Positions 8,284-16,445 of a stretch of 64,000 nt of DNA are shown here, in pieces. The translations under genes were made by a program, and so were the position numbers. Location: positions 2,190,501 to 2,254,500 of the forward strand of contig NZ_CP014870.1 of assembly GCF_001661075.1 (NCBI RefSeq). The letters run 5' to 3'. The notes below the pieces were generated by a model. It had not been told where the DNA came from and did no database searches. It worked only from the letters and a program-made list of their open reading frames with translations. How positions within the stretch are numbered: position 1 is the stretch's first letter; each line of letters opens with the position of its first letter. The DNA comes from Pseudomonas silesiensis (GTDB taxonomy: Bacteria > Pseudomonadota > Gammaproteobacteria > Pseudomonadales > Pseudomonadaceae).

Positions 8284-9735
8284 TCAAGCCAGCTGATAAG
8301 TCGTCTTGACCCGGGTGAAGAACTGCCGGGCGTGCGTGCCTTGCTCACGCGACCCAAGGCTCGATGCACCATTGCCGCCAAACGGTACGTGGTAGTCGAC
8401 CCCGGCGGTCGGCAGGTTGACCATGACCATCCCCGCCGAACTGTGGTGCTTGAAGTGCTCGGCATGACGCAGCGAGGTGGTGACGATACCGGCGGACAAC
8501 CCGAACTCGGTGTCCTCGGCAGCCGCGTAGGCAGCCTCGTAATCGCGCACCTTGAGCACACACAACACTGGCCCGAAAATCTCTTCACGGTAAATCCGCA
8601 TGTCCGGGCGGACGTCGGTAAACAGCGCGGGTGTGAACAAATGCGCGCCCGCCGCGTTTTCGATGCGCTCGCCACCGCACACCAGCGTCGCACCTTGCTC
8701 CACGCCGCTGGCCACATACGACAGGTTCTGTTCCAGCTGTCGCGCATCCACCACCGGGCCGATATCGGTCGAAGCCTGCATGGCATCCCCAACCTTCAGC
8801 GCGCGGGTACGCTGCGCCAGCCGCGCAACGAAAGCGTCATGGATGCCCTCGGTGACGATCACCCGCGAACTGGCGGTGCAGCGCTGGCCGGTGCTGTAGA
8901 ACGACCCATTGAGCGCCACTTCGACCGCCTGTTCCAGGTCGGCATCGTCGAGGACGATCAGCGGGTTCTTGCCGCCCATCTCCAGTTGCACCTTCTTCAT
9001 GCCCTCCGCCGCGAGTCGGGCAATCTGCCGACCGGTGTGCTCGGAACCCGTGAAGCTGATGCCATCGATCTGTGGCGAGCGAATGAGGGTATCGCCGACG
9101 CTGCGGCCCGGACCGATCAGCAGGTTGAAAACCCCGGCCGGCAGGCCGGCGCGGGCGATAATTTCGGTCAGCGCCCAGGCCGAGGAAGGAACCAGCTCCG
9201 CCGGCTTGAACACCACGCAGTTGCCGAAGCACAGCGCCGGGGCGATCTTCCAGGCAGGAATGGCCATCGGAAAGTTCCACGGCGCGATGATGCCGATCAC
9301 GCCCAGGGGTTGGGTGATGACGTCGATGCCCACATCCTGGCGCACCGACTGGTATTTCTCGCCCGAGGCCCGCAGCGCCTCCTGGGCGTAGAACTTGAAC
9401 GAGCGAGCGGCGCGGTCCACTTCGCCGAGTGCCTCGCGCACCACCTTGCCTTCCTCACGGGCGAGCAGGGCGGCCAGCTCTTCGCGGCGGGCGAGGATTT
9501 CGCTGCCGATGAAATCCAGCGCGTCGGCACGCTGTTGCGGATTGCTCCGTGCCCATTGCGGCTGCGCGCGGCGGGCAGCCGCGATGGCCCGTTCGGTGAG
9601 GGCCTGGTCGGCACGCACAAACCGCTCGATCACTTCCTCCGGGTTGGAAGGATTGCGGTTTTCCAGCAGGTCGCTGGCGCTGTCCAGGGAAATGAAGGCG
9701 CCATCGACGTAGCTGCTCTTGGTGACGGGGTTCAT
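8284..9735 (-). CDS. NAD(P)-dependent aldehyde dehydrogenase (semialdehyde dehydrogenase-like)
   Basis: 483 residues, full length for the ALDH superfamily. Visible are the cofactor motif APWNFPMAIPAWKIAPAL, the general base glutamate in LEMGGKNP, and the nucleophile in GQRCTASSR. The closest resemblance is to alpha-ketoglutaric semialdehyde and succinic semialdehyde dehydrogenases. In a hydroxyproline-betaine route it could oxidise 2-oxoglutarate semialdehyde. In a DMSP route it could oxidise a C3 aldehyde. It is transcribed away from a GlxA-type regulator, with an inverted repeat in the shared promoter region. Substrate not provable from sequence. Confidence 0.87.
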   Translation of the reverse strand: MNPVTKSSYVDGAFISLDSASDLLENRNPSNPEEVIERFVRADQALTERAIAAARRAQPQWARSNPQQRADALDFIGSEILARREELAALLAREEGKVVREALGEVDRAARSFKFYAQEALRASGEKYQSVRQDVGIDVITQPLGVIGIIAPWNFPMAIPAWKIAPALCFGNCVVFKPAELVPSSAWALTEIIARAGLPAGVFNLLIGPGRSVGDTLIRSPQIDGISFTGSEHTGRQIARLAAEGMKKVQLEMGGKNPLIVLDDADLEQAVEVALNGSFYSTGQRCTASSRVIVTEGIHDAFVARLAQRTRALKVGDAMQASTDIGPVVDARQLEQNLSYVASGVEQGATLVCGGERIENAAGAHLFTPALFTDVRPDMRIYREEIFGPVLCVLKVRDYEAAYAAAEDTEFGLSAGIVTTSLRHAEHFKHHSSAGMVMVNLPTAGVDYHVPFGGNGASSLGSREQGTHARQFFTRVKTTYQLA

Positions 9736-9850
9736 GCGGTACGCATCCTTTTATGATCGGGTGTGTCGGCATGATGCTCAGCGCACCCCGGTGCACGCTA
9801 TTACGGGCATGACAATTGATAGGACGCTGAAGTCGGTCAGCGCCTGGCTT

Positions 9851-9894
9851 GTCCGGAATATAGGATTTAGCGGTCTTTGTATGATATTACGGAC
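9851..9894. promoter_or_regulatory. Inverted repeat in divergent ALDH/GlxA promoter region
   Basis: GTCCGGAATAT at 9851-9861 faces ATATTACGGAC at 9884-9894, matching at 10 of 11 positions as an inverted repeat. The half-sites are 33 bp apart start to start, about three helical turns. The site lies between the divergent aldehyde dehydrogenase and GlxA-type regulator genes. It is a candidate operator for the adjacent regulator. Confidence 0.45.
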
Positions 9895-9952
9895 GCATCT
9901 CCCCCCTTATACTGAGCGTGCCGAACATTCCCGGCTGCGTTGGAGAGCGACC

Positions 9953-10978
9953 ATGAACACCCAGCCCGCTGAGGTTAAACCGGACTTGCGCGTCGGTTTC
10001 GTGCTGATGAACCAGTTCACGCTGGTGCCGGTCGCGGGTCTGGTCGACTCCCTGCGTTTTGCCGCCGACAAGTCGTTCCGCAGTCACCAGGTGTACTGTC
10101 AGTGGGACTGGATGACCTGCAATGATCAGCCGGTCATTGCCAGTTGCGGCATGCCGATTTCACCCACCCGGCCATTGAATCTGTTTGCCCGGTACGACTA
10201 CATCGTGATCGCCGGAGGCTTGCTCGGCGAAACGCGTAATCCGCCGGCCTGGCTGCTCGACGCGTTGCGCGATGTGCATGCGGCCAACATCCCGATAATC
10301 GCCCTGTGCTCGGCGTCCTTCGTGCTCGGCAAGGCCGGGCTGCTCGACGGCCGGCGCTGTGCCGTGCATTTCACTATCCGCGAGGAGTTCCAGACGCTGT
10401 TCCCTCAAGCCCACTCGGTGATCGACAAGAGTTACGTGGAGGACCGCGGCATCATCACCTGTCCCGGAGGCACGGCCATTGACCTGGCCGCCAGCTTGAT
10501 CCGGCGTCATTGCGGTGAGGTGCGGGCGCAGAAAGGCCTGGAATACCTGTTGGTGGAAGAGCGGGCCGAAGATGAACAGCAGACCAACCGGGTCTACCAG
10601 AACGATCGGGTGGAGCGTGCCATTGCCTTCATGCGTGACAACCTGGACGTCTCGCTGTCGCTCAAGGCGGTGGCGGATGCGGTCGGTACGCACCCACGCC
10701 AATTGCACCGCGAGTTCGTCGCCAATACCCAGGAGCCACCCGCCAACTATTGGCGCAAGCTGCGCCTGGACCATGCCCGGCGACTGCTGGTCAACACCAG
10801 CCAAAACGTCACCACCATCGCCTTGGCCAGCGGGTTCTCCGATGCTTCACATTTCATCCTGTGGTTCCGCAAGCAGTACGGCGAAACCCCCTACAGCTTC
10901 CGCAAGCACCGGCATGAAGTGGAACGCTTCAACACTGACCGCCTCAGCGAGCGGGTCGGAATGGACCCTGAACTCTAA
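9953..10978 (+). CDS. GlxA-type AraC regulator (GATase1-like domain plus HTH)
   Basis: 341 residues from the ATG at 9953, chosen because GGAGAGCGA lies just upstream. The longer upstream frame has no ribosome site. The N-terminal DJ-1/PfpI-like domain (about residues 10-190) carries CSASFVLGKAGLLDGRRCAVH. The C-terminal AraC HTH (about 230-325) has SGFSDASHFILWFRKQYG. This architecture is shared by GbdR, CdhR and ArgR-type activators of betaine, carnitine and arginine use in Pseudomonas. It is divergent from the aldehyde dehydrogenase, and its end overlaps the ProC-like gene by 4 bp tail to tail. It probably senses a betaine-derived metabolite. Confidence 0.9.
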   Translation: MNTQPAEVKPDLRVGFVLMNQFTLVPVAGLVDSLRFAADKSFRSHQVYCQWDWMTCNDQPVIASCGMPISPTRPLNLFARYDYIVIAGGLLGETRNPPAWLLDALRDVHAANIPIIALCSASFVLGKAGLLDGRRCAVHFTIREEFQTLFPQAHSVIDKSYVEDRGIITCPGGTAIDLAASLIRRHCGEVRAQKGLEYLLVEERAEDEQQTNRVYQNDRVERAIAFMRDNLDVSLSLKAVADAVGTHPRQLHREFVANTQEPPANYWRKLRLDHARRLLVNTSQNVTTIALASGFSDASHFILWFRKQYGETPYSFRKHRHEVERFNTDRLSERVGMDPEL

Positions 10979-11757
10979 TTCGAGGGTGGCGGCGGGCGAT
11001 TCAGCAGGGCATCGAACACCACTTCGCACGCCGCGCCCCAAGTGGCGCTTCCTGGCTGATGATTGAGCACATCCAGGCCGGCCGCCGTGTACGTACCCGG
11101 CGTGGCAATCGCCTGACCCAGGGCTTTGAGACTGCGATCCGGATGGGCACGTGCGCTGGCCAGGCAATCCTCGAGGTTACCCAGGACTAACGTGCGGGCC
11201 TGCTCGACGGGCAGGCCCTTGTCCACCAGCCATTGCTGCAGGTCGTCAAACAGGAAATAGAACCAGCCATTCATGCAGGCTGCCACGGTGGCCAGTTCGA
11301 ACGCCGGTTCGTCGTCCATGACCACCATTGAGCCCAGCGGGCCGAGGCAGATCCGGGCCGTTTCATCGGGCGGGTAGATGACGACGGTCGATTGGTTGAA
11401 CTGGGCGGTGTATGACAGCATCACCCGTACGCACACGGCACCGGGAAAGGTGGCCTGGAGCGTCTGCAGGTCCAGCCCGGCGATCAACGACAGCAGATGC
11501 TGGCCGGGTTTGGGCGTGATCTCGGCGGCCAACTGCGCAACGCTGTCGGGCCGTACCCCGAGCAGCAGCATGGCGGCATTGTCCACCACTGCCTGATTGC
11601 TCGACATGACCTCGCAGTTGCACGCCTGCGCCAGCGCCCGGGCGCGTTCGGCGTTGCGGGGAGACAGCAGGATCGCTCCGTCGAAGCCACTGCGGCGTAG
11701 CCCCCGCACGACTTTCTCGGTGAGTTCACCAACACCCAATATGCCCAGACTTTGCAT
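10975..11757 (-). CDS. Pyrroline-5-carboxylate reductase-family protein (ProC-like)
   Basis: 260 residues. The N-terminal Rossmann fold begins LGILGVGELTEKVVRGL. The C-terminal dimer domain has TPGTYTAAGLDVL, the counterpart of the ProC signature SPGGTT. ProC enzymes interconvert proline and pyrroline-5-carboxylate, but relatives reduce or oxidise other cyclic imines. It is 10 bp downstream of an FAD amine oxidoreductase in a two-gene operon. A role on an imine made from a methylated proline or other amine fits the context, but is inference. The glycine pattern GVGELTEKV is shorter than the canonical GxGxMG, which may mean altered cofactor use. Confidence 0.75.
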   Translation of the reverse strand: MQSLGILGVGELTEKVVRGLRRSGFDGAILLSPRNAERARALAQACNCEVMSSNQAVVDNAAMLLLGVRPDSVAQLAAEITPKPGQHLLSLIAGLDLQTLQATFPGAVCVRVMLSYTAQFNQSTVVIYPPDETARICLGPLGSMVVMDDEPAFELATVAACMNGWFYFLFDDLQQWLVDKGLPVEQARTLVLGNLEDCLASARAHPDRSLKALGQAIATPGTYTAAGLDVLNHQPGSATWGAACEVVFDALLNRPPPPSN

Positions 11758-11767
11758 GATGTCTCCT

Positions 11768-13087
11768 TCAGGCTTCCAGGCCGGCGCGGCGCTGGCCCCA
11801 GTTAAGGTTCAGATTAACTCCCAGGCTCAACAGCGGCTCCGGCGGATTGCGGTTGGGGCCGGGCGAGGCGAGCAGGAAGTCGGTCAGTTCGTCCTTTTCG
11901 CCCGCCAGCCAGTTGGCCAGCAAGGTGCCGGTGGCGGTGCCGCGGGTGATGCCCAGTCCGTTGCAGCACAGCGCCCCGTGGACCCTCGGCGCCAGGCTGC
12001 CGAAGTAGGACGAGTGATTGCGCGACAGGCACATCGAACCGCCCCAAGTGTAGTCGAATGGCATGTCCGGGAGCATCGGGAAGCGTCGGTCGAACGAGGT
12101 ACGGTGTTGGCGAGCGGCGCGCTCCAGGTATCGCTGTTGAGCCTGCCCGCTGGCGTTGAAACTGAAACTGTTACGCACCAGCAGACGCTGGTCTGGTGTG
12201 CGCCGCAGGGTGCTGCCGAAAGGGTCGGCAGGGATGATGCCCCAGGTCTCTTTGCCACCCAGACGCGCCTGTTCTTCTACAGACAACGGTCGGGTCATGC
12301 TGGCGTACGTGAAGATCGGCAGCAGGCGGCCGGGCAAGAAGCCGAAATGCGAAGCGAAGGCGTTATTGCACAGCAGCAACTCGTGGGCAATAAATTCGCC
12401 GTTGGCGTGACGCAGGGTGATCTTGTCGCCCTGTTCCAGGTGGGTGATGACGGTGTTTTCGTACAGGCTGACGTTGGCCGGCAGGTTGTTGGCGAGGCCC
12501 ATGGCCAGCGCCGCCGGTTGCAACAGCAGGGTGCCCGGGGTGTAGAGCGCCTGGCGATAGAACGAAGTGCCAAGGTGTTCCGGCAAGTCGCGGGCCTCGA
12601 TCATCTCGTAGGCCTGGCCGAGTTTGTCCAGGCCGCTGCGATAGGCCTGCAGCACCGCCAGGCCCTTTTCTTCGACGGCGGCCTGGTATTTGCCGTCCGC
12701 GCGGATCTGGCAGTCGATACCGTATTGCTCGACCAGTGTGCGGATCATCGATTGCGCGAAATGATTGAGCTTGAGGTTCATCCGCGCCGTGGCCGGGTCG
12801 CCGATGTAGTCATGGGCGCCGATGTCGTGGGGCAGGTCAATGGCGAAGCCGGAATTACGTCCCGAGGCACCGAAGCCCACCTGTTGCCCCTCGATCACCA
12901 CGATCTCGTCCTGGGGGAATTTCAGTGCCAGCTGGCGTGCGGCGGCGAGGCCCGTGAAGCCTGCGCCTAGAACGACCCAGCGCGCCTCGGTACGACCGCT
13001 GTGGCCAGGGCGAACGTCACGCGGCGGGCTGAGGTGAAACCAGCCGCAGCCATTGTCGTCGGCTGGGGTGGAAGTATTTCTGTACAT
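11768..13087 (-). CDS. FAD-dependent amine oxidoreductase (DadA/PuuB-like)
   Basis: 439 residues from the ATG at 13087, chosen because AAGGGA precedes it and because the paralogue at 50372 also starts MY. The frame extends to 13228 without a ribosome site. The FAD-binding GxGxxG is VLGAGFTGLAAARQLAL, followed by GFGASGRNSGF and a C-terminal CNGLGITRGTATG. This family oxidises N-methyl or secondary amines such as gamma-glutamylputrescine, sarcosine-like compounds or D-amino acids. Its close relative in cluster B shares RNSGF.IDLPH and the FTYASMT block. It is probably an N-demethylase or imine-forming step after the Rieske enzyme. Confidence 0.86.
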   Translation of the reverse strand: MYRNTSTPADDNGCGWFHLSPPRDVRPGHSGRTEARWVVLGAGFTGLAAARQLALKFPQDEIVVIEGQQVGFGASGRNSGFAIDLPHDIGAHDYIGDPATARMNLKLNHFAQSMIRTLVEQYGIDCQIRADGKYQAAVEEKGLAVLQAYRSGLDKLGQAYEMIEARDLPEHLGTSFYRQALYTPGTLLLQPAALAMGLANNLPANVSLYENTVITHLEQGDKITLRHANGEFIAHELLLCNNAFASHFGFLPGRLLPIFTYASMTRPLSVEEQARLGGKETWGIIPADPFGSTLRRTPDQRLLVRNSFSFNASGQAQQRYLERAARQHRTSFDRRFPMLPDMPFDYTWGGSMCLSRNHSSYFGSLAPRVHGALCCNGLGITRGTATGTLLANWLAGEKDELTDFLLASPGPNRNPPEPLLSLGVNLNLNWGQRRAGLEA

Positions 13088-13269
13088 GGAAGCCAGTCCC
13101 TTCTTTTTTTGCACTATCGCACTGGCAGAAGGGTGGGCCCTATAACGATCGGGACAACTCATGGGAGGTTTGGCTGTTGCGTGTTCCAACAGCGCCGGGT
13201 TTCGATTTTGGCTTCCAGATCCGAGCACCCTATGGAAGCTCCTTCATGACAAACAGAGCTGCCACTCCA

Positions 13270-13665
13270 TCACACCTTGAGTGCCAATAGCGCAGCTTTC
13301 AGATCCTCCATTTCCGATACGTGCAGGAAGTCGACCAGCCGATCACCTTGGGCGTGGTCGACACCGAGTAACCGGTACAGGTCTGCTTTGCGCATGTCCC
13401 GCTTTACTATCTCGTTCCACAACTCAATCTTCGCCACAGTGACCGCCGGCAGCCGGACAACGTGTTCATTCTCCAGTGCGGAGGATGCCTGCGGGATAGA
13501 GCGACGTTCGTCAACGTACAGCGAGAGCGTCGTTTCGATTGCGTCCACAGCTTCACTGATTGCGTGCTCGCGGTTATCGCCGAAACTATTGAGCTGTGGT
13601 AAATCCCGACAGAACACGGCCACACCGGTGGCGTCCTGATCAAAGCGTATTGCGAAGTCGTACAT
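13270..13665 (-). CDS. HicB-family antitoxin-like protein, orphan
   Basis: 131 residues. The N-terminal half is a HicB RNase H-like fold (FAIRFDQD.TGVAVFCRDLPQLNSFGD...EAVDAIETTLSLY). The C-terminal half is a short helical, probably DNA-binding part. ATG at 13665 is chosen over the GTG two codons upstream because AGGAG lies 5 bases before it. HicB normally neutralises the HicA mRNA interferase, encoded just upstream or downstream. No HicA-like frame is visible on either side, so it looks solitary. It sits at the edge of a patch with an IS66 fossil. Confidence 0.8.
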   Translation of the reverse strand: MYDFAIRFDQDATGVAVFCRDLPQLNSFGDNREHAISEAVDAIETTLSLYVDERRSIPQASSALENEHVVRLPAVTVAKIELWNEIVKRDMRKADLYRLLGVDHAQGDRLVDFLHVSEMEDLKAALLALKV

Positions 13666-13700
13666 GATCACTCCTTCTGGGGGTGGTGAGTTTCAATTCT

Positions 13701-13739
13701 GACCGAAAGATATAGACCGAAAAGATAGACCGAAAAGGA
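13701..13739. repeat. Triplicated GACCGAAA motif
   Basis: GACCGAAA occurs at 13701, 13715 and 13728, the last two within TAGACCGAAAAG. The short direct repeats are about 13 bp apart and lie just upstream of the HicB-like gene. They could be binding sites for an autoregulatory antitoxin or slippage products. Function not shown. Confidence 0.5.
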
Positions 13740-13824
13740 GATGTGTGGACGGTTCTGCTTCTCACCTGAAATGGTTTATTTTTTGATCCTGAATCACCCT
13801 TATTGGTATTTTTTTCTTATTTTT

Positions 13825-13950
13825 TTAAACCCGTTTGACCCCTTTGTTGCGCATACGGCGCTCACCGACGAACACGCCGGGCGTGTAGTCGAGCTTTTCG
13901 CTGACGTCTTCGCCAATACGCTTAAAGTTGAAGTTCTTTATCGGGACGCT
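13825..13950 (-). pseudogene. IS66-family transposase fragment
   Basis: On the minus strand this stretch reads FKRIGEDVSEKLDYTPGVF followed by VGERRMRNKG. It matches the conserved block between the zinc-finger region and the catalytic part of IS66 transposases. Only about 35-40 codons remain, with no upstream transposase sequence and no visible terminal repeats. The upstream 45 codons of the same frame are not recognised. It is a fossil left by an insertion, in an accessory patch. Confidence 0.65.
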
Positions 13951-14097
13951 CGAGGCCTGAAGCAACAGCGCAGCCAGGCTGCGCCGTTGTGCTGAGTCGA
14001 GCAATTGCGACCCCTGTTGCTGGCCCGGCCAGACTAATCGGCCTTGGTACAGGCAGCGTGCCGCCGACCAGATACATCCGGCCTCAGTCAGCCGCAC

Positions 14098-14457
14098 TTA
14101 CTTGAGCGGATCGATCTGATCCAGCACCCGGTTTGCCGTGATTTCGGCCAGCATGATGCTGTTGGATATGCCCAACAGGGCATTGCGCGATCCGCCGTCC
14201 AGATGATCCACCAGGTGATGAACCATCACATCAACCGAGGCCAGCGTTTCGACCAGATAAACCACGAGGGTTTCGGTCGTAGCCTCTGGGTCGACGGTAA
14301 ACAGAGTGCTGGGTGTACGCGGGGTGGCTTTGATGTCGGCAACTGAGGGGATTGGAAAGTCGAAGGACTGTTCGGCGGACTCGCCGAGTTTGTTTAAATC
14401 AGATTCATGCGTGGAGACTGGATCGGTTTCTGGCGGGTTTGGAGAGGGCTTCTTCAT
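14098..14457 (-). CDS. DUF6124-family small protein
   Basis: 119 residues. It begins MKKPSPNPPETDP, the typical opening of this Pseudomonas-restricted family, and ends in a helical segment (LLGISNSIMLAEITANRVLDQI). The start at 14457 fits both the family N-terminus and an AGGA about 10 bases upstream. A TTG further up lies too close to its AGGAGG. Function unknown. It is preceded by a long non-coding stretch with direct repeats. Confidence 0.78.
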   Translation of the reverse strand: MKKPSPNPPETDPVSTHESDLNKLGESAEQSFDFPIPSVADIKATPRTPSTLFTVDPEATTETLVVYLVETLASVDVMVHHLVDHLDGGSRNALLGISNSIMLAEITANRVLDQIDPLK

Positions 14458-15180
14458 GTTCTGAGTTTTCCTGATGGTTGCCAATCCTCCTGCTGCTAAA
14501 CGAGGAGGGTGGCAGCTGCACGCAGGTTAGCAGACCGGGAAACTCAGAAATCCGGCGCGCCCGAGGACGCCCTACGTACAGCCACCATCAAGTACAGGCG
14601 ATTAAATACCTGCATGACAGATGCACGCACATCCGAGTTGTCGCGGGCTGCTAAACCCGATCACTGATGGGCAGTGACGGGAATCAAGTTACCGGGCGGC
14701 TCGGGGGCGTACAAGCCGGCGGATTCTGGCGTACCTGTAGGCAATGACGCAAGATCTTGTAGCTTTCAGGAGGTAAGCAGTAGGACGCTTAAACGCGCGC
14801 CTTGCATGGATGTTTAATTCGCGAGCGAACAAGACAAATCCCCTGATTTCTGCACTCGCTCCGCCGATACAGCGCCAGGATCATTACTTTGTCGGCGTGC
14901 AGTCGGGATGGAATATTGTAGCTTTCAGGAAGTAAGCGGTAGGACGCTCAAACACTCGTCTTGCGGGGAAGTTTCATGTTTCGAACAAACCACGACGGCT
15001 TGCGAACTACTAGATGCAAATGGCCGTAACGGAGACGGATTTTCGTATGAGCGGGTAGGGGAAGCCGTGGTTAACGTACTCAACCTCCAATTACGCCTTC
15101 ACCCTCGCCAGGCATTTTCAGTTCACAAGCTCTTCATTCCCTCGCCTGAACGAAGAGCCTGGTGATCATCAGCGCACAAA
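14458..15180. other. 720-bp gene-free stretch with a 57-bp imperfect direct repeat
   Basis: No convincing gene is seen here on either strand. Two copies of a 57-bp sequence start at 14754 and 14913. Both contain TTGTAGCTTTCAGGA(G/A)GTAAGC and GTAGGACGCT, and they agree at roughly 46 of 57 positions. They are 159 bp apart in the same orientation. They may be duplicated small-RNA genes, regulatory leaders or a Pseudomonas interspersed repeat. Confidence 0.6.
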
Positions 15181-15450
15181 CTACGCGCCTGAGTATCGGG
15201 CAGCTTCACCTTTTGCCGGCCACTCGTCCTCGTCGGCTTTTTCGCCACCTTCAGCCTGCCGCGTGGGTTCGTCTGAGCCGCTTTCCCATTCGCCAGAGAC
15301 GGGGTCAACAGTGCCCGCAGCAGACGGCTGCTCTTCTTCCTGAAGCTGTTCTCGGGCGAGCAGCCAATAATGTACTTCAGCGCCATCAGGACGAGCATCC
15401 CTTTCCCACAATTCATAAGCTCGTTGCCGGATTTTCGATTCGTCAATCAT
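15181..15450 (-). CDS. DUF2934-family small protein
   Basis: 89 residues. The N-terminal 35 residues (KIRQRAYELWERDARPDG...YWLLAREQL) are the DUF2934 helix-pair motif. The rest is acidic and low-complexity. ATG at 15450 is preferred over the one at 15456 because AGGAGG then has a normal 7-base spacer. Function unknown; the family often sits with stress or envelope genes. Confidence 0.82.
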   Translation of the reverse strand: MIDESKIRQRAYELWERDARPDGAEVHYWLLAREQLQEEEQPSAAGTVDPVSGEWESGSDEPTRQAEGGEKADEDEWPAKGEAARYSGA

Positions 15451-15540
15451 GGTCATTCCTCCTGTGATCGAGCGTTTCCATTGCTCGGAATGCGTGGCAA
15501 TGTTCCATAGATTAGGGGCTGCCCTGGGTCGTAAAGGTTC

Positions 15541-15571
15541 AAAAAAAACCCGCCGGAGATTGGCGGGTTTC
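15541..15571 (-). terminator. Rho-independent terminator after the glycosyltransferase gene
   Basis: Read on the minus strand, AAACCCGCC pairs with GGCGGGTTT around a short loop and is followed by a run of eight Ts. It lies 24 bp downstream of the family-25 glycosyltransferase stop codon. Confidence 0.85.
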
Positions 15572-15594
15572 AGATGGAGGCGTTTCACGCAGGC

Positions 15595-16260
15595 TCAAAG
15601 GTCCCGAAGCAACACCGTCTTGCCGAGGTTTTTGAATACTTGTACATATTGCCTGCGCCAGTTGTCCCGCCAATACGCCGCATCAGGAAAGGTGCCGTCC
15701 GACGACCTGGCCGCCAGGACGTCGCTTGCAACGACTTCTTCGGGCTGTTGCTGGCTCAGCATGGGGAAGGCCATGTAGGCTTTGAAATGCTTTGAATAAA
15801 TCTTGTCGATGGCGATCCCGGTGTAGGGGGCATGTGCCAGCAGTTGTTCGCACGCGCTATTGGACAGAATGTAGGCATGGGTGCCCTTGGCACGTACCCG
15901 GGCTATTCCCCTGTGCCAGGTCAACCAGACTTTCCCCAGGTTTGCTCCCAGGTAGAACAGTCCAGGGTCTTTCCGGTTCATGAAGGCATTCATTTGACGC
16001 AGCTGGTCCGGTTTGAATGCAACAAGGGTCGCGTCGTCTTCGAGGACCAGAATACGTCGATAATTACGCTCCAGGGCCATCCTCGCGCATTTGATGTGGG
16101 AGTCGAAACAGCCTCGTTCGGGGCTCTCGTTGTCGCGGTCCACTATCAGAAACTCGATGTTCAGCCCACTGCCTTCGAACTCACGGGCCAAGAGCTCCCG
16201 GCGATCGGTCCGACCCCGGAGACTGATGCAGAAAACGCCATCGATCTGTAGTTGACTCAT
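15595..16260 (-). CDS. Family-25 glycosyltransferase (LPS-type)
   Basis: 221 residues from the ATG at 16260, which has AAAAAGGA just before it at tight spacing. An in-frame GTG at 16290 with a weak site is the alternative. The family-25 pattern is clear: an N-terminal FCISLRGRTDRRELLAREF, then LVLEDDATLV with the acidic metal-binding motif, then HAYILSNSACEQLL. Family members add galactose or related sugars to lipopolysaccharide. It stands alone with its own terminator, so the acceptor is unknown. Confidence 0.86.
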   Translation of the reverse strand: MSQLQIDGVFCISLRGRTDRRELLAREFEGSGLNIEFLIVDRDNESPERGCFDSHIKCARMALERNYRRILVLEDDATLVAFKPDQLRQMNAFMNRKDPGLFYLGANLGKVWLTWHRGIARVRAKGTHAYILSNSACEQLLAHAPYTGIAIDKIYSKHFKAYMAFPMLSQQQPEEVVASDVLAARSSDGTFPDAAYWRDNWRRQYVQVFKNLGKTVLLRDL

Positions 16261-16381
16261 ATCCTTTTTCTTTGACAACTCATTCTCCACAGCTTCATCG
16301 AACGGAACCAGCCGCCAAGCATATCGCTATCCATCGTCGGGCACTGATAAAGCAGCTCAATGGTAGCGAGCCAAAAATTAT

Positions 16382-16410
16382 TTGACATATGTTATTTGTG
16401 ATCACATATT
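16382..16410 (+). promoter_or_regulatory. Promoter with embedded palindrome upstream of gntR
   Basis: TTGACA at 16382-16387 is 17 bases from CATATT at 16405-16410, a sigma-70-like pair. The spacer contains the perfect palindrome TGTGATCACA at 16397-16406. That arrangement suits repression by the downstream GntR protein. The site lies 36 bases before its start codon. Confidence 0.6.
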
Positions 16411-16445
16411 GGGCCCACAAGAACGTCCAATGTGAGCCATTACTC

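Noticed and set aside
8332..9756. 474-residue plus-strand frame over the aldehyde dehydrogenase
   Set aside because: Shadow of the ALDH gene; no ribosome site or recognisable domain.
13088..13269. Possible hicA toxin next to hicB
   Set aside because: No frame of about 60 residues with a HicA-like double-stranded RNA-binding fold or catalytic histidine was found on either side.
13741..13995. Plus-strand frame starting MCGRF, as in SRAP/HMCES proteins
   Set aside because: Only the first five residues match. The rest is unlike SRAP and is antisense to the IS66 fossil. The ribosome site directly abuts the ATG.
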